DNA of 64,000 nt from Bifidobacterium sp. WK012_4_13 (lineage in GTDB: Bacteria > Actinomycetota > Actinomycetes > Actinomycetales > Bifidobacteriaceae), in contig NZ_CP129683.1 of assembly GCF_041080835.1 (NCBI RefSeq), forward strand, positions 496,001 to 560,000, written 5' to 3'. Of the stretch, positions 27,534 through 36,135 are shown piece after piece; within the stretch, counting starts at the first letter, position 1, and every line of letters begins with the position of its first letter. The notes under the pieces are model-generated. The model saw nothing but the letters and a program-made list of their open reading frames with translations, was not told where the DNA came from and did not search any database. Position numbers and translations under genes: made by a program.

Positions 27534-29768
27534 TCAACTCTCGTCCACTCTCGTCAGAACGAAGAGCTCAGAGGAGAAGTCACCTTTCCCCCTGTGAGAT
27601 ATGGGGTCGAAGGCCTGAGGGATGAACAGGCCGATATTCATCAGCTCGTCACCGAAGAAGCGCTGATCGCGCCCTTCCAAGCGATATGTCCCCGAGGGCG
27701 CCAGACCGGTCAGTCTGATTCTCTTCAATGCCGAATTCGGTTCATTCAATATTCGGAAATACCCCACGATGACGGTCTTCCCATCGTCTGAGACGACTTC
27801 GCAGGCCATGGCGTTGCGGGATTCATACGGTGACTGAATTCGATGGAAGCTTCCCTGCTGGAACACCTCACGATAACGTTTATAGAGGGAGATCTGTCGC
27901 CTCATCTCCTGAAGGTCCTCCTGCGATTCCTGAGAGATGTCAAGCTCGTATCCCAGGTCGCCGAAGAAGGCGACGTTGCCCCGTGTCGCAAGTGGCGTGA
28001 CCCTTCCCGTCTCATGGTTCGGAACGGCCGAGACATGCGACCCCATGCATGACTGCGGATAGCCGAAACTCGCACCATATTGGGTGAAGAGACGCTCGAC
28101 GGCGTCCGTGTCATCGCTCACCCATGCCTGCGGCGCGTAGTACATCATCCCAAGGTCGAACCGTCCCCCACCGGAGGCGCAGGATTCGAACAAGACGTCT
28201 GGATACTCCGAGGTCAGTCTGGCATAGAGATCGTACACGCCGAGCATGTAGCGATGCGGAAGCTCGCTTTGCCTGTCCGGTTCCAGCGTCGAACCGTAGG
28301 CTTCGGTAATGTTGCGGTTCATATCCCATTTGACGTAGTCCAGATGCGTGGATGCGATGATCGACGAGATCGCGTCATGCAGATAGTCGACGACTTCCCG
28401 ACGGGACATGTCGAGCACGAATTGATTTCGCTGCGACGTCATGCCTCTGTTCGGAGTGGCGATCAGCCAATCCGGATGGCTGCGATACAGCTCACTGTCC
28501 AGTGATATCATCTCGGGTTCGAACCACAATCCGAATTGCATGCCGATGTCGTGCACGGCCTGGCTCAGCGCGGCGATGCCATCCGGAAGCTTGTGCGGGT
28601 CCGTCTTCCAATCCCCCAGCGATGTCGTCGCATCGTTCCTGTGCCCGAACCAGCCGTCATCGAGAACGAACAGCTCGATGCCAAGGTCGCGGGCCTGCTC
28701 GGCTATCCTCATCAGTTTCGAGTGGTCGAAGTCGAAGTATGTGGCCTCCCAGTTGTTGATCAGTATGGGTCGCGGCATGTGGGAGAAATGCTGATTGACA
28801 ACATGCTCGCTCACGAATCGGGACATGCGCGCGCTGAGGCAGTCGAAGCCGGAGTCGCTGAGGCACATGATCGCCTCTGGCGTCTGGAAGGATTGCTCCG
28901 GATCGAGCTTCCAGCTGAACTGGGAAGGGTTGAGGCCAATCGAGATTCTGGTCGAGCCGTAATGGTCCAATTCGATCGAGTTGGCGTAGTCGCCGGAATA
29001 GAGAAGGTTGAATCCGATGACCTGACCGGAATGTTCGGTGGCGTGCGGCTCGGCGACCATGAAGAATGGATTGTGCTGATGGCTGGATGCGCCCCTTGTA
29101 CTCGATATCTCCTGGATTCCCTGATGCACCGGATTGCTCTGCATCCGCATTTCCCTTGCCCAGGCGCCGGCGAACTGCGTGACGGTCCAATCATCGCCAG
29201 CGGGGATGTCAAGTGAGAGACTCTTCGCGGAATCAATGACGATGGGCTCGCTGCCTTCGTTAGAGAAGACCGAAGACCTTGCCATCACGTCCTGATGGGG
29301 AAACACCGTATATTTCAAGTCAAGATGGCAATCGATGACACTGTCAAGGAGATGGATCGTCAATGTCTGTGCATCATCGTCCGTCTCGTCGAAGCTCGAC
29401 GGCATCGATGTGAGGCGATCCTTGCCTTCGCTGATGTCATAGCCCTGATATTCGAAGTGAGATATGTTGCTTCCATTGGTCTGGCTGACGATGCATGCCG
29501 GAACGCGGTAATCGCCATGGCCATATTCGGGGTATTCAAAGCCGAGGAGCTGGGGCTGCATTATCTCGCCATCCACTTCCCAGGACGGCGTCACCTTGCG
29601 TTCCTCATGGGCGAAGGCGCTCAGCGAAACGCCTTCATGCTCAAGCCTCCCGCCATAGTAGAGATGTTCCACGTCGCCACTCTTCAGCGCCCTGAAGATA
29701 TAGCTGAAATGATCGCCTTGAATATGGAATAGCCGCTGCTTCTCGATTACGTGCACAAAGAGTGACAT
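27534..29768 (-). CDS. Alpha-galactosidase, glycoside hydrolase family 36
   Basis: 744 residues starting MSLFVHVIEKQRLFHIQG, with CAGGAG 4-5 nt upstream; an ATG at 29798 would add 10 residues. GH36 layout: N-terminal beta-sandwich (~1-320), (beta/alpha)8 barrel with FVLDDGWFGHRNDATTSLGDW and LGLWFEPEMIS-like strings, the nucleophile Asp in DYVKWDMNRNITE, and the acid/base Asp in the SDDTDAVERL block following LFESCASGGGRFDLGM; then a C-terminal beta domain. There is no signal peptide, so it acts in the cytoplasm on imported melibiose- or raffinose-type sugars. An operator-like palindrome lies about 140 bp upstream, and the ROK regulator gene lies further upstream on the same strand. Confidence 0.96.
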   Translation of the reverse strand: MSLFVHVIEKQRLFHIQGDHFSYIFRALKSGDVEHLYYGGRLEHEGVSLSAFAHEERKVTPSWEVDGEIMQPQLLGFEYPEYGHGDYRVPACIVSQTNGSNISHFEYQGYDISEGKDRLTSMPSSFDETDDDAQTLTIHLLDSVIDCHLDLKYTVFPHQDVMARSSVFSNEGSEPIVIDSAKSLSLDIPAGDDWTVTQFAGAWAREMRMQSNPVHQGIQEISSTRGASSHQHNPFFMVAEPHATEHSGQVIGFNLLYSGDYANSIELDHYGSTRISIGLNPSQFSWKLDPEQSFQTPEAIMCLSDSGFDCLSARMSRFVSEHVVNQHFSHMPRPILINNWEATYFDFDHSKLMRIAEQARDLGIELFVLDDGWFGHRNDATTSLGDWKTDPHKLPDGIAALSQAVHDIGMQFGLWFEPEMISLDSELYRSHPDWLIATPNRGMTSQRNQFVLDMSRREVVDYLHDAISSIIASTHLDYVKWDMNRNITEAYGSTLEPDRQSELPHRYMLGVYDLYARLTSEYPDVLFESCASGGGRFDLGMMYYAPQAWVSDDTDAVERLFTQYGASFGYPQSCMGSHVSAVPNHETGRVTPLATRGNVAFFGDLGYELDISQESQEDLQEMRRQISLYKRYREVFQQGSFHRIQSPYESRNAMACEVVSDDGKTVIVGYFRILNEPNSALKRIRLTGLAPSGTYRLEGRDQRFFGDELMNIGLFIPQAFDPISHRGKGDFSSELFVLTRVDES

Positions 29769-29909
29769 ACATGACTCCTGTCCCAATCTGGCCGGCACAG
29801 CATCGTGCCGTCACATGCGTTCGCCCCATGGCGTCCGCCCCACTTCCGACCCAATGGGAAGAAGGCTTCTGCCGTGCGATGCGAACTGGATTCGCTTTCA
29901 CACACCATT

Positions 29910-29936
29910 TAGATATTTTCACCATGAAAATTACTA
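29910..29936 (-). promoter_or_regulatory. ROK-type operator candidate 1 (upstream of alpha-galactosidase)
   Basis: An AT-rich dyad: ATTTTC-ACCAT-GAAAAT at 29915-29931, extended by TAGAT/ACTA flanks (9 of 11 positions symmetric). Read on the minus strand, its core TTTTCATGGTGAAAA nearly matches the dyad upstream of the second GPH permease (TTTTCATGGTGGAAAA at 35146-35161). NagC/Mlc-family ROK repressors bind AT-rich dyads of this kind. The remaining bases of the 319-bp gap 29769-30087 hold no gene. Confidence 0.7.
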
Positions 29937-30087
29937 AATATGATTTGAAACAATATCACGAAACCTTCAAACATGGAATTCACATCGCGAAAAAGGGCTG
30001 CCCACCCTCCGCCTCAGTCATAGGAAGGCCTGCCTGCGCTTACTCTTGCGCTGAATGGCTGAGGACCTGCATGCCAGGCGAAGCAGT

Positions 30088-31233
30088 TCAGCCTGCGGCA
30101 TAAGTCACGTTCTTCCCATCGATCTTGGACTGCGTCCACCGCTCCATGCTCGCCGCGGCAGCGCCCTCTGCCCAGAAAGTGAACTGCATCTCCTGGAGCT
30201 TCACCTCGACTGGAGCGCCGTTCCAATGGCGGTATGCCTTCACCTGTCCGCGGAATTCGTCTTCGAACACCTCAAGCAGGCGCACGCCGTCCCCAGAAAC
30301 GACTATTGCATCGGGATCGATGAATGCGATCGCCGCAGAGACAAGATGGGCCACGGCATCGACGGCGCTGTCGGCGATGCCACTTTCTGGTTCCAGTCCA
30401 CGCTTCGCCCTGTCGATGAAATCATCGTATCCTTCGTCGATGCCATATCGCTCGCGCAGATTTCGCAATATGCAGGTGCTCGAGGCATATGCTCGAGCGC
30501 AGCCGACATGACCGCTTTCACAGATTGGGCCATCCTTGGTGATCGGCAGATGGCCGATCATGCCCGCCGACCCATGCTCGCCAGGCATGACCGAACCGCC
30601 CTGAACGATGCATGCGCCGATGCCGCTTCCGATGCTGATGAGGACGAAGCTGTCCGCACCCCTGCCGGCGCCCCACCACGCGGCAGCCTGGGCGAATGCA
30701 TTCACATCGTTGCTCACGGTAACCGGAACGTCGAGGGCCTCCTGCAGCCTTCCGCCGAGATCGACGGCATTCCACCGTAGAATTCCAGAGGCCACGACAT
30801 GCCCGTCCATGACCTTGCCTCCCACGCCGATTCCCACCCCCGCAATGGCGCATTGCATGGAGACGTCTCGTATCTGTCTGGCAAGAATGTCGATGACGAC
30901 ATCTTCGGCATCGTTGGGAAGCCTGACCTGGCTTTTGCGCAGTATCGTTCCATTCAGATCGACGAGGACTGCGAAGGCCGCATCGTCGGTGACCTTGACG
31001 CCGACGAAGGCCGTGAAGCTGGAAACGATGGCAAGGCTATACGCCGGCTTGCCGATCGTGTAGTCCTCGTTGAACCCTTCGAGGATCTGCACGACGCCAA
31101 GGCGGATCAAAGGAGTCAGCAAACGCGTGATGGTTGCCGAACTCATTCCCAGCTCCGTTCCAAGCTGGCCTCGGGTCGCTGGCCCCATGGCTATGAGGCG
31201 ATGCAGGATTCTTGACGTCTTACTAGTTGACAC
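30088..31233 (-). CDS. ROK-family transcriptional regulator
   Basis: 381 residues with a GTG start (MSTSKTSRILHRLIAMGP). An N-terminal winged helix (TRGQLGTELGMSSATITRLLTPLIRLG) is followed by a ROK sugar-kinase-like domain with VGVKVTDDAAFAVLVDLNG and GVGIGVGGKV, the substrate block FVLISIGSGIGACIV, and PGEHGSAGMIGHLPI. The zinc motif is altered: ICESGHVGCARAY instead of C-x-C-G-x-x-G-C-x-E, so one Cys is replaced by Ser. It probably represses the alpha-galactosidase and GPH genes in the absence of inducer sugar (inference from position and the two shared dyads). Confidence 0.92.
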   Translation of the reverse strand: MSTSKTSRILHRLIAMGPATRGQLGTELGMSSATITRLLTPLIRLGVVQILEGFNEDYTIGKPAYSLAIVSSFTAFVGVKVTDDAAFAVLVDLNGTILRKSQVRLPNDAEDVVIDILARQIRDVSMQCAIAGVGIGVGGKVMDGHVVASGILRWNAVDLGGRLQEALDVPVTVSNDVNAFAQAAAWWGAGRGADSFVLISIGSGIGACIVQGGSVMPGEHGSAGMIGHLPITKDGPICESGHVGCARAYASSTCILRNLRERYGIDEGYDDFIDRAKRGLEPESGIADSAVDAVAHLVSAAIAFIDPDAIVVSGDGVRLLEVFEDEFRGQVKAYRHWNGAPVEVKLQEMQFTFWAEGAAAASMERWTQSKIDGKNVTYAAG

Positions 31234-31357
31234 AGCATATTATTGTAGCGAACCCAACATGCAGGACCACACCCAGTCATAACAATGACGGTCTGTGATG
31301 CATCGGTGCCACCTCTCCAAACGCAACGGCGATCTCGATCCGGAAGCAAGCGCCGTA

Positions 31358-31381
31358 CGCCGCGGCGAGCTCGCCGCGGCG
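31358..31381. repeat. 24-bp perfect GC palindrome
   Basis: A perfect dyad centred on GAGCTC (CGCCGCGGCGAG / CTCGCCGCGGCG). It ends 13 bp from the stop of the NADP-binding protein gene, between that gene and the ROK gene start. It may act as a terminator stem without loop, or as a protein site. Confidence 0.75.
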
Positions 31382-31393
31382 GGTGAAGCGCAA

Positions 31394-31972
31394 CTACCTG
31401 AGCACGGCGAACCCGCCATTGAACGAGATCTTCTCCGAAACCGCCAACGAAAGCTGCAGGAATCCGAAGGATTCAAGTTCGCGCGCACGCTTGAGAGAAC
31501 CCGCATCGATAGCCTCGAGTCCAGCCTTCTCGACTATCCCCGCAAGCGTCGTCTTTGAATCCTCGTCGTCGCCCGCAATCAGGACCGTCGTCGGGTTCTC
31601 ACCGACATGCTTCGATGCCAGGGAACCGGCAAAATTGGTGTTGAAGGCCTTCAGGACCTTTGACTCCGGAAGCTTGGCGGCCAGTTCAGCGGCAGATGAT
31701 CCGTCTGCCGCGGGAAGCAGTGAATCAAAGGTCGAGAAGTCGACGGGATTGGTAATGTCAACGACGGTCCGCCCTTTCAGCTGGTCGCCGAATTTTTCTG
31801 CGATGCCATCGAGCGCCGAATACGGCACCGCCAGGACGACAATCTCTCCCGTGATCTTCTCATCTGCGGAAGTTGCGCTATCCAGCACCTGCACTGGACT
31901 CTGCGCCGATTCGAACAGCCCTGCCAGTGCAGAGCCCATGTTCCCTTTTCCAAAGACTGTCACATTCACCAT
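31394..31972 (-). CDS. NADPH-dependent F420 reductase-like NAD(P)-binding protein
   Basis: 192 residues starting MVNVTVFGKGNMGSALAG, with a strong AAGGAG 8 nt upstream. The Rossmann motif VFGKGNMG, EIVVLAVPYSALDGIA, VVDITNPVDF, and VLKAFNTNFAGSLAS with TTVLIAGDDEDSK match the family annotated as NADPH-dependent F420 reductase/NAD(P)-binding, which in organisms without F420 acts on unknown substrates. It is divergent from an HxlR-type regulator, with a 28-bp near-perfect dyad between them, so expression is probably redox- or aldehyde-responsive. Confidence 0.88.
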   Translation of the reverse strand: MVNVTVFGKGNMGSALAGLFESAQSPVQVLDSATSADEKITGEIVVLAVPYSALDGIAEKFGDQLKGRTVVDITNPVDFSTFDSLLPAADGSSAAELAAKLPESKVLKAFNTNFAGSLASKHVGENPTTVLIAGDDEDSKTTLAGIVEKAGLEAIDAGSLKRARELESFGFLQLSLAVSEKISFNGGFAVLR

Positions 31973-32022
31973 GATATTTTCTCCTTGAATAATAGTCGTG
32001 ATTCCCAACGAAGCATTGAGAT

Positions 32023-32050
32023 AACATTATGTTAGTACTAACATAGTGTT
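32023..32050. promoter_or_regulatory. HxlR operator candidate
   Basis: A 28-bp dyad (core TATGTTAGTACTAACATA, arms of 14 with a single mismatched pair) centred in the 110-bp gap between the divergent oxidoreductase and HxlR genes. HxlR/MarR-type dimers typically bind such sites in divergent promoters. Confidence 0.8.
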
Positions 32051-32082
32051 ACCAGATAATTTATTTCGGATAGAGTAAGATC

Positions 32083-32454
32083 ATGGAAAAACAGCATGCA
32101 CAGTCAGGCAATGGGTATAATGTCTTCGCGTCGAAATGCCCTTCGCGCAAGCTCCTCAACGATGTGACCACCAGATGGGGAATCCTCGTTCTGACGACCC
32201 TGCTCAATGGGTCGGCAAGATATTCGCAGATACGCGATCGCATCGATGGCATCAGCGACAGGATGCTCTCACTGACACTCAGCACTCTCATGCAGGACAG
32301 GCTCGTGACCAAGGCACTGACGACGGAAGCGGGTGCCTATGAGCTCACCGAGGCGGGCAGCACCATCGCGAGGCAGGGCCTGGAGTTCTTCGACTCGCTT
32401 TACCGCTGTCTGGACCAGCTCGAAGCGGACGGAGACAATCCGTCGCCACGGTGA
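32083..32454 (+). CDS. HxlR-family transcriptional regulator
   Basis: 123 residues. The winged-helix fold is recognisable: CPSRKLLNDVTTRWGILVLTTLLNGSARYSQIRDRIDGISDRMLSLTLSTLMQDRLV, with the conserved N-terminal Cys (C19) followed by the TTRWGILVL strand seen in redox/aldehyde sensors of this family (for example QorR/YodB-like). It is divergent from the NADP-binding protein gene, sharing the dyad at 32023-32050. It probably represses its neighbour and itself. Confidence 0.92.
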   Translation: MEKQHAQSGNGYNVFASKCPSRKLLNDVTTRWGILVLTTLLNGSARYSQIRDRIDGISDRMLSLTLSTLMQDRLVTKALTTEAGAYELTEAGSTIARQGLEFFDSLYRCLDQLEADGDNPSPR

Positions 32455-32460
32455 CGACCC

Positions 32461-33468
32461 TCATTGCGGATCGTCGCCTTCCGCCAGCGCTGCGATCTGC
32501 GCATGCCTGAAGCAGCCGATCTCATGATCGTTCACCATTCCCGATGCCTCCATGAAGGAATGCGCCACGACCTGGCCGACGAAGTTGAATCCGTCGCGCT
32601 TCATCTGTCTGCTCATATGTTCCGAAAGCGCCGTGCTTGAAGGCGCTGAGCCATGATCGACCTGGCGATTGACAACCGGAACTCCTCCAACGAAGCTCCA
32701 CACATAGTCGGCGAAATCGATTCCCTCCGATGCAAGTCTTACGATCGTCTTCGCATTGTTGACGATCGCCCGTATCTTCAGCCGGTTTCTGACTATTCCC
32801 TCATTGTGAAGCAGCTCGTCGGTCTCAGCACCCATGGCTGCGACACGTTCGATGTCAAAGCCATGGAATGCCTCATCCATGGCCTCTCTCTTATGCAGGA
32901 TGGTTCTCCAGCTCAATCCGGATTGCATCAGTTCCAGCGACAGCAGTTCGAACAGTGCCCGACGATCGTGATTGGGAGTGCCCCACTCGCGATCATGATA
33001 TCTGACCATCAGCTCATCGTCGACACGAGCCCATGAGCAGCGCAAGGCTGAGTCCGACGTCTCTGCCGGATGCGCGTAGACTTCCATCGCTTCCGCTTTC
33101 CCGACGCCATGCCGCTGCAACCAGTCGAGAAGGACCCTCGCATGATTGAACCGTTCGTCCCTTGCTGCATACAGGAGCGCGATGTCACGCTCTCGAAGTG
33201 TCTCAGAGCATGTCTGGGCAAATTCTTCCGCATATCCGCTGGCATCAAGCTGTGAAACATATCGATTCCGAAACTCCTGGAATCTTTCAGGACGGTGTGC
33301 GAACCATTGCCGCAGTTGCGTCGAAGGAGCGATCTCCTTCGCCCACAGGTCCAGTCTCAGACTTCTTCTGCTGATTCCACGAGGCCAGAGACGATCGACC
33401 AGCACACGATAGTGGCCGGCATCGGGCTGCCGTGAATACACGCGTTCAACGATGATGGAATGACCCAT
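32461..33468 (-). CDS. DUF488 - 3-methyladenine DNA glycosylase I fusion
   Basis: 335 residues with two domains. Residues 1-130 form a DUF488/YeaO-like domain (RVYSRQPDAGHYRVLVDRLWPRGISR...LDLWAKEIAPSTQLRQWFAHRPERFQEFRNRY). From about 143 comes a full Tag-type glycosylase: LRCSWARVDDELMVRYHDREWG with zinc ligands Cys and His, LELMQSGLSWRTIL with the catalytic Glu region, and AHSFMEASGMVNDHEIGCFRH with the last His and Cys ligands. Tag removes 3-methyladenine from alkylated DNA. The DUF488 function is unknown; fusion suggests it serves the same damage response. The frame is continuous through the junction. It is convergent with the HxlR gene. Confidence 0.92.
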   Translation of the reverse strand: MGHSIIVERVYSRQPDAGHYRVLVDRLWPRGISRRSLRLDLWAKEIAPSTQLRQWFAHRPERFQEFRNRYVSQLDASGYAEEFAQTCSETLRERDIALLYAARDERFNHARVLLDWLQRHGVGKAEAMEVYAHPAETSDSALRCSWARVDDELMVRYHDREWGTPNHDRRALFELLSLELMQSGLSWRTILHKREAMDEAFHGFDIERVAAMGAETDELLHNEGIVRNRLKIRAIVNNAKTIVRLASEGIDFADYVWSFVGGVPVVNRQVDHGSAPSSTALSEHMSRQMKRDGFNFVGQVVAHSFMEASGMVNDHEIGCFRHAQIAALAEGDDPQ

Positions 33469-33542
33469 ACCCTCACACTTTCATGCCTGCATGATGCTCG
33501 ACCCTTACGGCCAGACATCATTCTAGTGCTGTGCGCTGGCGA

Positions 33543-34952
33543 TCAATCGAACTTCGCTGCAAGCTCCTTCACTATTTCCGCGTGCCTGCGCTCGGTCAGC
33601 GTGATCTTCACCGCGAAGAGGACGGCGGCCACGATCACGAACACCATGGGGATATACAGCATGAATACCTTGAAATGGAGCACGCCGGTCGCGGTTATGT
33701 CCGCCGCGGTCGCGGAGCCGGTCATTCCAGCACCGATTGCGGCGATGCCCACGATGCCGTTCGAGAAGGCTCCGCCAAGCTTGTCAAGCAATGGACGAAC
33801 GGTGAGCGTGACGGATTCATTCCGGGCACCACTGCGCAGCTGCCCGTATTCGACGCAGTCGGAGATGGTCATCAATGTGGCAAGGAACACCAGGGGCTGG
33901 GCGACATACAGCAGCGCAGTGGATACCAGGGCCATGGGAACGCTGTCGCCCGAGAAATTGTAGAGAACGTATCCGATGACCATGACGCCTATCGAGCTTA
34001 CATACACCCACTTGCGCGTGATCAGCCTCTGCAAGGTCGGGAACATCAGCACCGCGATGATTCCAAGAATCGCCTCCACGACGCCAACCATCGAATACTC
34101 GCCAGGCTTGCCCAGCACGTAGCGGAAGTAATAGACGATCATGGAGTTGGTGACCGCGAATCCAAGCGCGAAGAGGAAATACGATGCCGCCAGCCACATC
34201 AGCTGATCGTTACGTCCGAGTATGCGGAATATGTCCTTGAACGAGGTCTTCCTGACGTTCTTGCGAATCGGGCTCTTGCCCTCCTGAGTTCCCCAGCATG
34301 TGAGCAACGCACCGATCAGAGATAGGGCGGAGATGAAGATTGCGAATCCCAACCACCCTGCACGCGTCTGTGTATTGTCCGTGCTGCCGGTCAGCCAGCG
34401 GGAAACCCATACGTTGATTGGAACAAGCACGATTGCGGTTCCCGTCGATCCCAGGGTCGAGCCAAAGCGAGCGATGGTGCCGATGTGGGTCCTGTCGGAC
34501 GACTTAAGGCTCAAGGATGGAAGCAGTCCCCAGAATGCGACGTCAAGGGCCGAATACGAGAAATCCGCGATGATGAACACGACGGCGAAGAGAATCAGGT
34601 ACAGGTCGGGATTCGATTCGGTCAATCCGAAGAAATTCGAGAAAATCATGATCAAGGTGATGGAACTGATGATGGCGCCACCCATGATCCAGGGCTTGAA
34701 CTTGCCCCACCTGGTCTGCGTGTTGTCGATAAGGGCACCTATGAGCGGGTCAAAGAAGATTTCGACGATTCGAATGACCACGATCATCGTCGTGATGAAG
34801 CCGATCATCCAGCCATTGATCTGCTTGCCGTCAGAATCCTCAAACAACTGACTCGTTATGAATGTGATGAAATACGTCGTCAGTGCAGCATAGAACGCAT
34901 CGTGTCCGAATGCGCCGAACGCATATGTTACTGATTGCTTAACCTTATTCAT
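33543..34952 (-). CDS. GPH-family glycoside:cation symporter 2
   Basis: 469 residues starting MNKVKQSVTYAFGAFGHDAFYAAL. It is a close paralogue of the permease at 26028-27467, with long identical stretches (for example LIDNTQTRWGKFKPWIMGG, YSALDVAFWGLLPSLSLKSS and LVFLATLMTISDCVEYGQLR), while loops and the C-terminus differ. The same GPH motifs are present. It has its own 478-bp upstream region with an operator-like dyad matching that of the alpha-galactosidase gene. A second permease with its own promoter may take a related glycoside under the same ROK regulator. Confidence 0.93.
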   Translation of the reverse strand: MNKVKQSVTYAFGAFGHDAFYAALTTYFITFITSQLFEDSDGKQINGWMIGFITTMIVVIRIVEIFFDPLIGALIDNTQTRWGKFKPWIMGGAIISSITLIMIFSNFFGLTESNPDLYLILFAVVFIIADFSYSALDVAFWGLLPSLSLKSSDRTHIGTIARFGSTLGSTGTAIVLVPINVWVSRWLTGSTDNTQTRAGWLGFAIFISALSLIGALLTCWGTQEGKSPIRKNVRKTSFKDIFRILGRNDQLMWLAASYFLFALGFAVTNSMIVYYFRYVLGKPGEYSMVGVVEAILGIIAVLMFPTLQRLITRKWVYVSSIGVMVIGYVLYNFSGDSVPMALVSTALLYVAQPLVFLATLMTISDCVEYGQLRSGARNESVTLTVRPLLDKLGGAFSNGIVGIAAIGAGMTGSATAADITATGVLHFKVFMLYIPMVFVIVAAVLFAVKITLTERRHAEIVKELAAKFD

Positions 34953-35139
34953 GCCTACCCCTTGGAACACGTCGAAGCCATTGAGACACGCAGCGATGCG
35001 TCATCCCATGACATCAACATGATTAGCTCCTGTTCACAGCTCTGACGGCACAACCTCATGCCGCCGTTCATTTACACCCTTGTAGATATGAAGAAACCGC
35101 TGCGATACGAATCACATCGGCGTGCCACATATCGACCCG

Positions 35140-35165
35140 AGTATTTTTCATGGTGGAAAATACTA
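35140..35165 (-). promoter_or_regulatory. ROK-type operator candidate 2 (upstream of GPH symporter 2)
   Basis: AGTATTTT (35140-35147) and AAAATACT (35157-35164) form an exact 8-bp inverted repeat around TCATGGTGG. The core TTTTCATGGTGGAAAA differs by one inserted G from candidate 1 read on the minus strand. It lies about 190 bp before the permease start. Elsewhere the gap 34953-35430 holds only the hairpin at 35296-35339. Confidence 0.7.
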
Positions 35166-35295
35166 AGTCAGTTCCGAAGTGTATCACTCCTTGCTCAAGG
35201 CGATTCCTGCAGCCACTCGACCACTTAAGCCACTCGACGGATACGTTCCACATCGCGATGGAGCGTTTCATGGCAGACAAAGGCGAAGGCAAAGA

Positions 35296-35339
35296 GGCTC
35301 CGAGGCCCACGTGATGCCATGGGTCGAATCCTCGGAGCC
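35296..35339. promoter_or_regulatory. Hairpin upstream of GNAT gene
   Basis: The 10-bp stem GGCTCCGAGG / CCTCGGAGCC encloses 24 nt with an inner CCCA/TGGG pairing. It is placed about 90 nt before the GNAT start; it is a leader structure or the terminator of an absent gene. Confidence 0.5.
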
Positions 35340-35430
35340 CCGTGGACGGATTCGGTGCTAATGTCAGTCGAATTGGTGTCTGGATTCAACTGGAGAATTC
35401 ATCAGGGAAACTTATCAAGGAAGAAACATC

Positions 35431-35898
35431 ATGGGCGATATCATGTCTGGTTCGACATCGTTGATCGTTCGCACCGTCACGCTCGAGGATGCCGCGGCAA
35501 TTCACAGCCTTAATTCGCAAGCATTGAAATACGACTATCCGCTCGCCGACACACGACGCCGTATCGAATCAATCGCATCCAGACCGAGCTCCGCCATTCT
35601 CGTGGCATGCCGTGGCGGACAGGTGGTCGGATACGTGCAAGGCGACATTCTGGAGGCCACCTATACCGCTCCAATGGTCAAGATAGAGGCTCTGGCGGTG
35701 AATGCCGATCAGCGTTATCTCGGCGTCGGCAGGGCTCTGATGCACAGCATCGAACAGTGGGCAGGGCATCATGGGGTCGATGACATCCTGCTCAACTCGG
35801 GAGAGGAACGAACCGGAGCCCATGATTTCTATGCCGCAATAGGCTATGAGCGGGGAAAGAAGGAAGTCCATTTCACCAGACATCTTCGAACCGAATAA
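35431..35898 (+). CDS. GNAT-family N-acetyltransferase
   Basis: 155 residues starting MGDIMSGSTSLIVRTVTLEDAAAI, with AAGGAAG 7 nt upstream. Standard GNAT order: the first strand with IVRTVTLEDA, ILVACRGGQVVGYVQGDI, KIEALAVNADQRYLGVGRALMHSIEQWA (acetyl-CoA pyrophosphate loop R-x-x-G-V-G-x-A), and GAHDFYAAIGYERGKKEVHF. The substrate is unknown. It is the last normal-looking gene before the accessory patch. Confidence 0.92.
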   Translation: MGDIMSGSTSLIVRTVTLEDAAAIHSLNSQALKYDYPLADTRRRIESIASRPSSAILVACRGGQVVGYVQGDILEATYTAPMVKIEALAVNADQRYLGVGRALMHSIEQWAGHHGVDDILLNSGEERTGAHDFYAAIGYERGKKEVHFTRHLRTE

Positions 35899-36135
35899 CA
35901 CTGTGGCACATTCGGCTGCCCAAGGCATCACGCTATCGCCAGACCCGCAGCACGGAGTCGACGCATCTTCGGCCGTATAAGATGAATCCCGTCCTGAGTC
36001 CTATACGACATAAAGTATGTCTGCTTCGGCTTGCACGCGTTGTGGCGACACGCTGAGGTGTGTGTCTGATATGGGCTCATAGTCTTTGCAGGAGTAGCAC
36101 TGGGATATATTCGTGTTTGTTGATTTCATGGGGCG

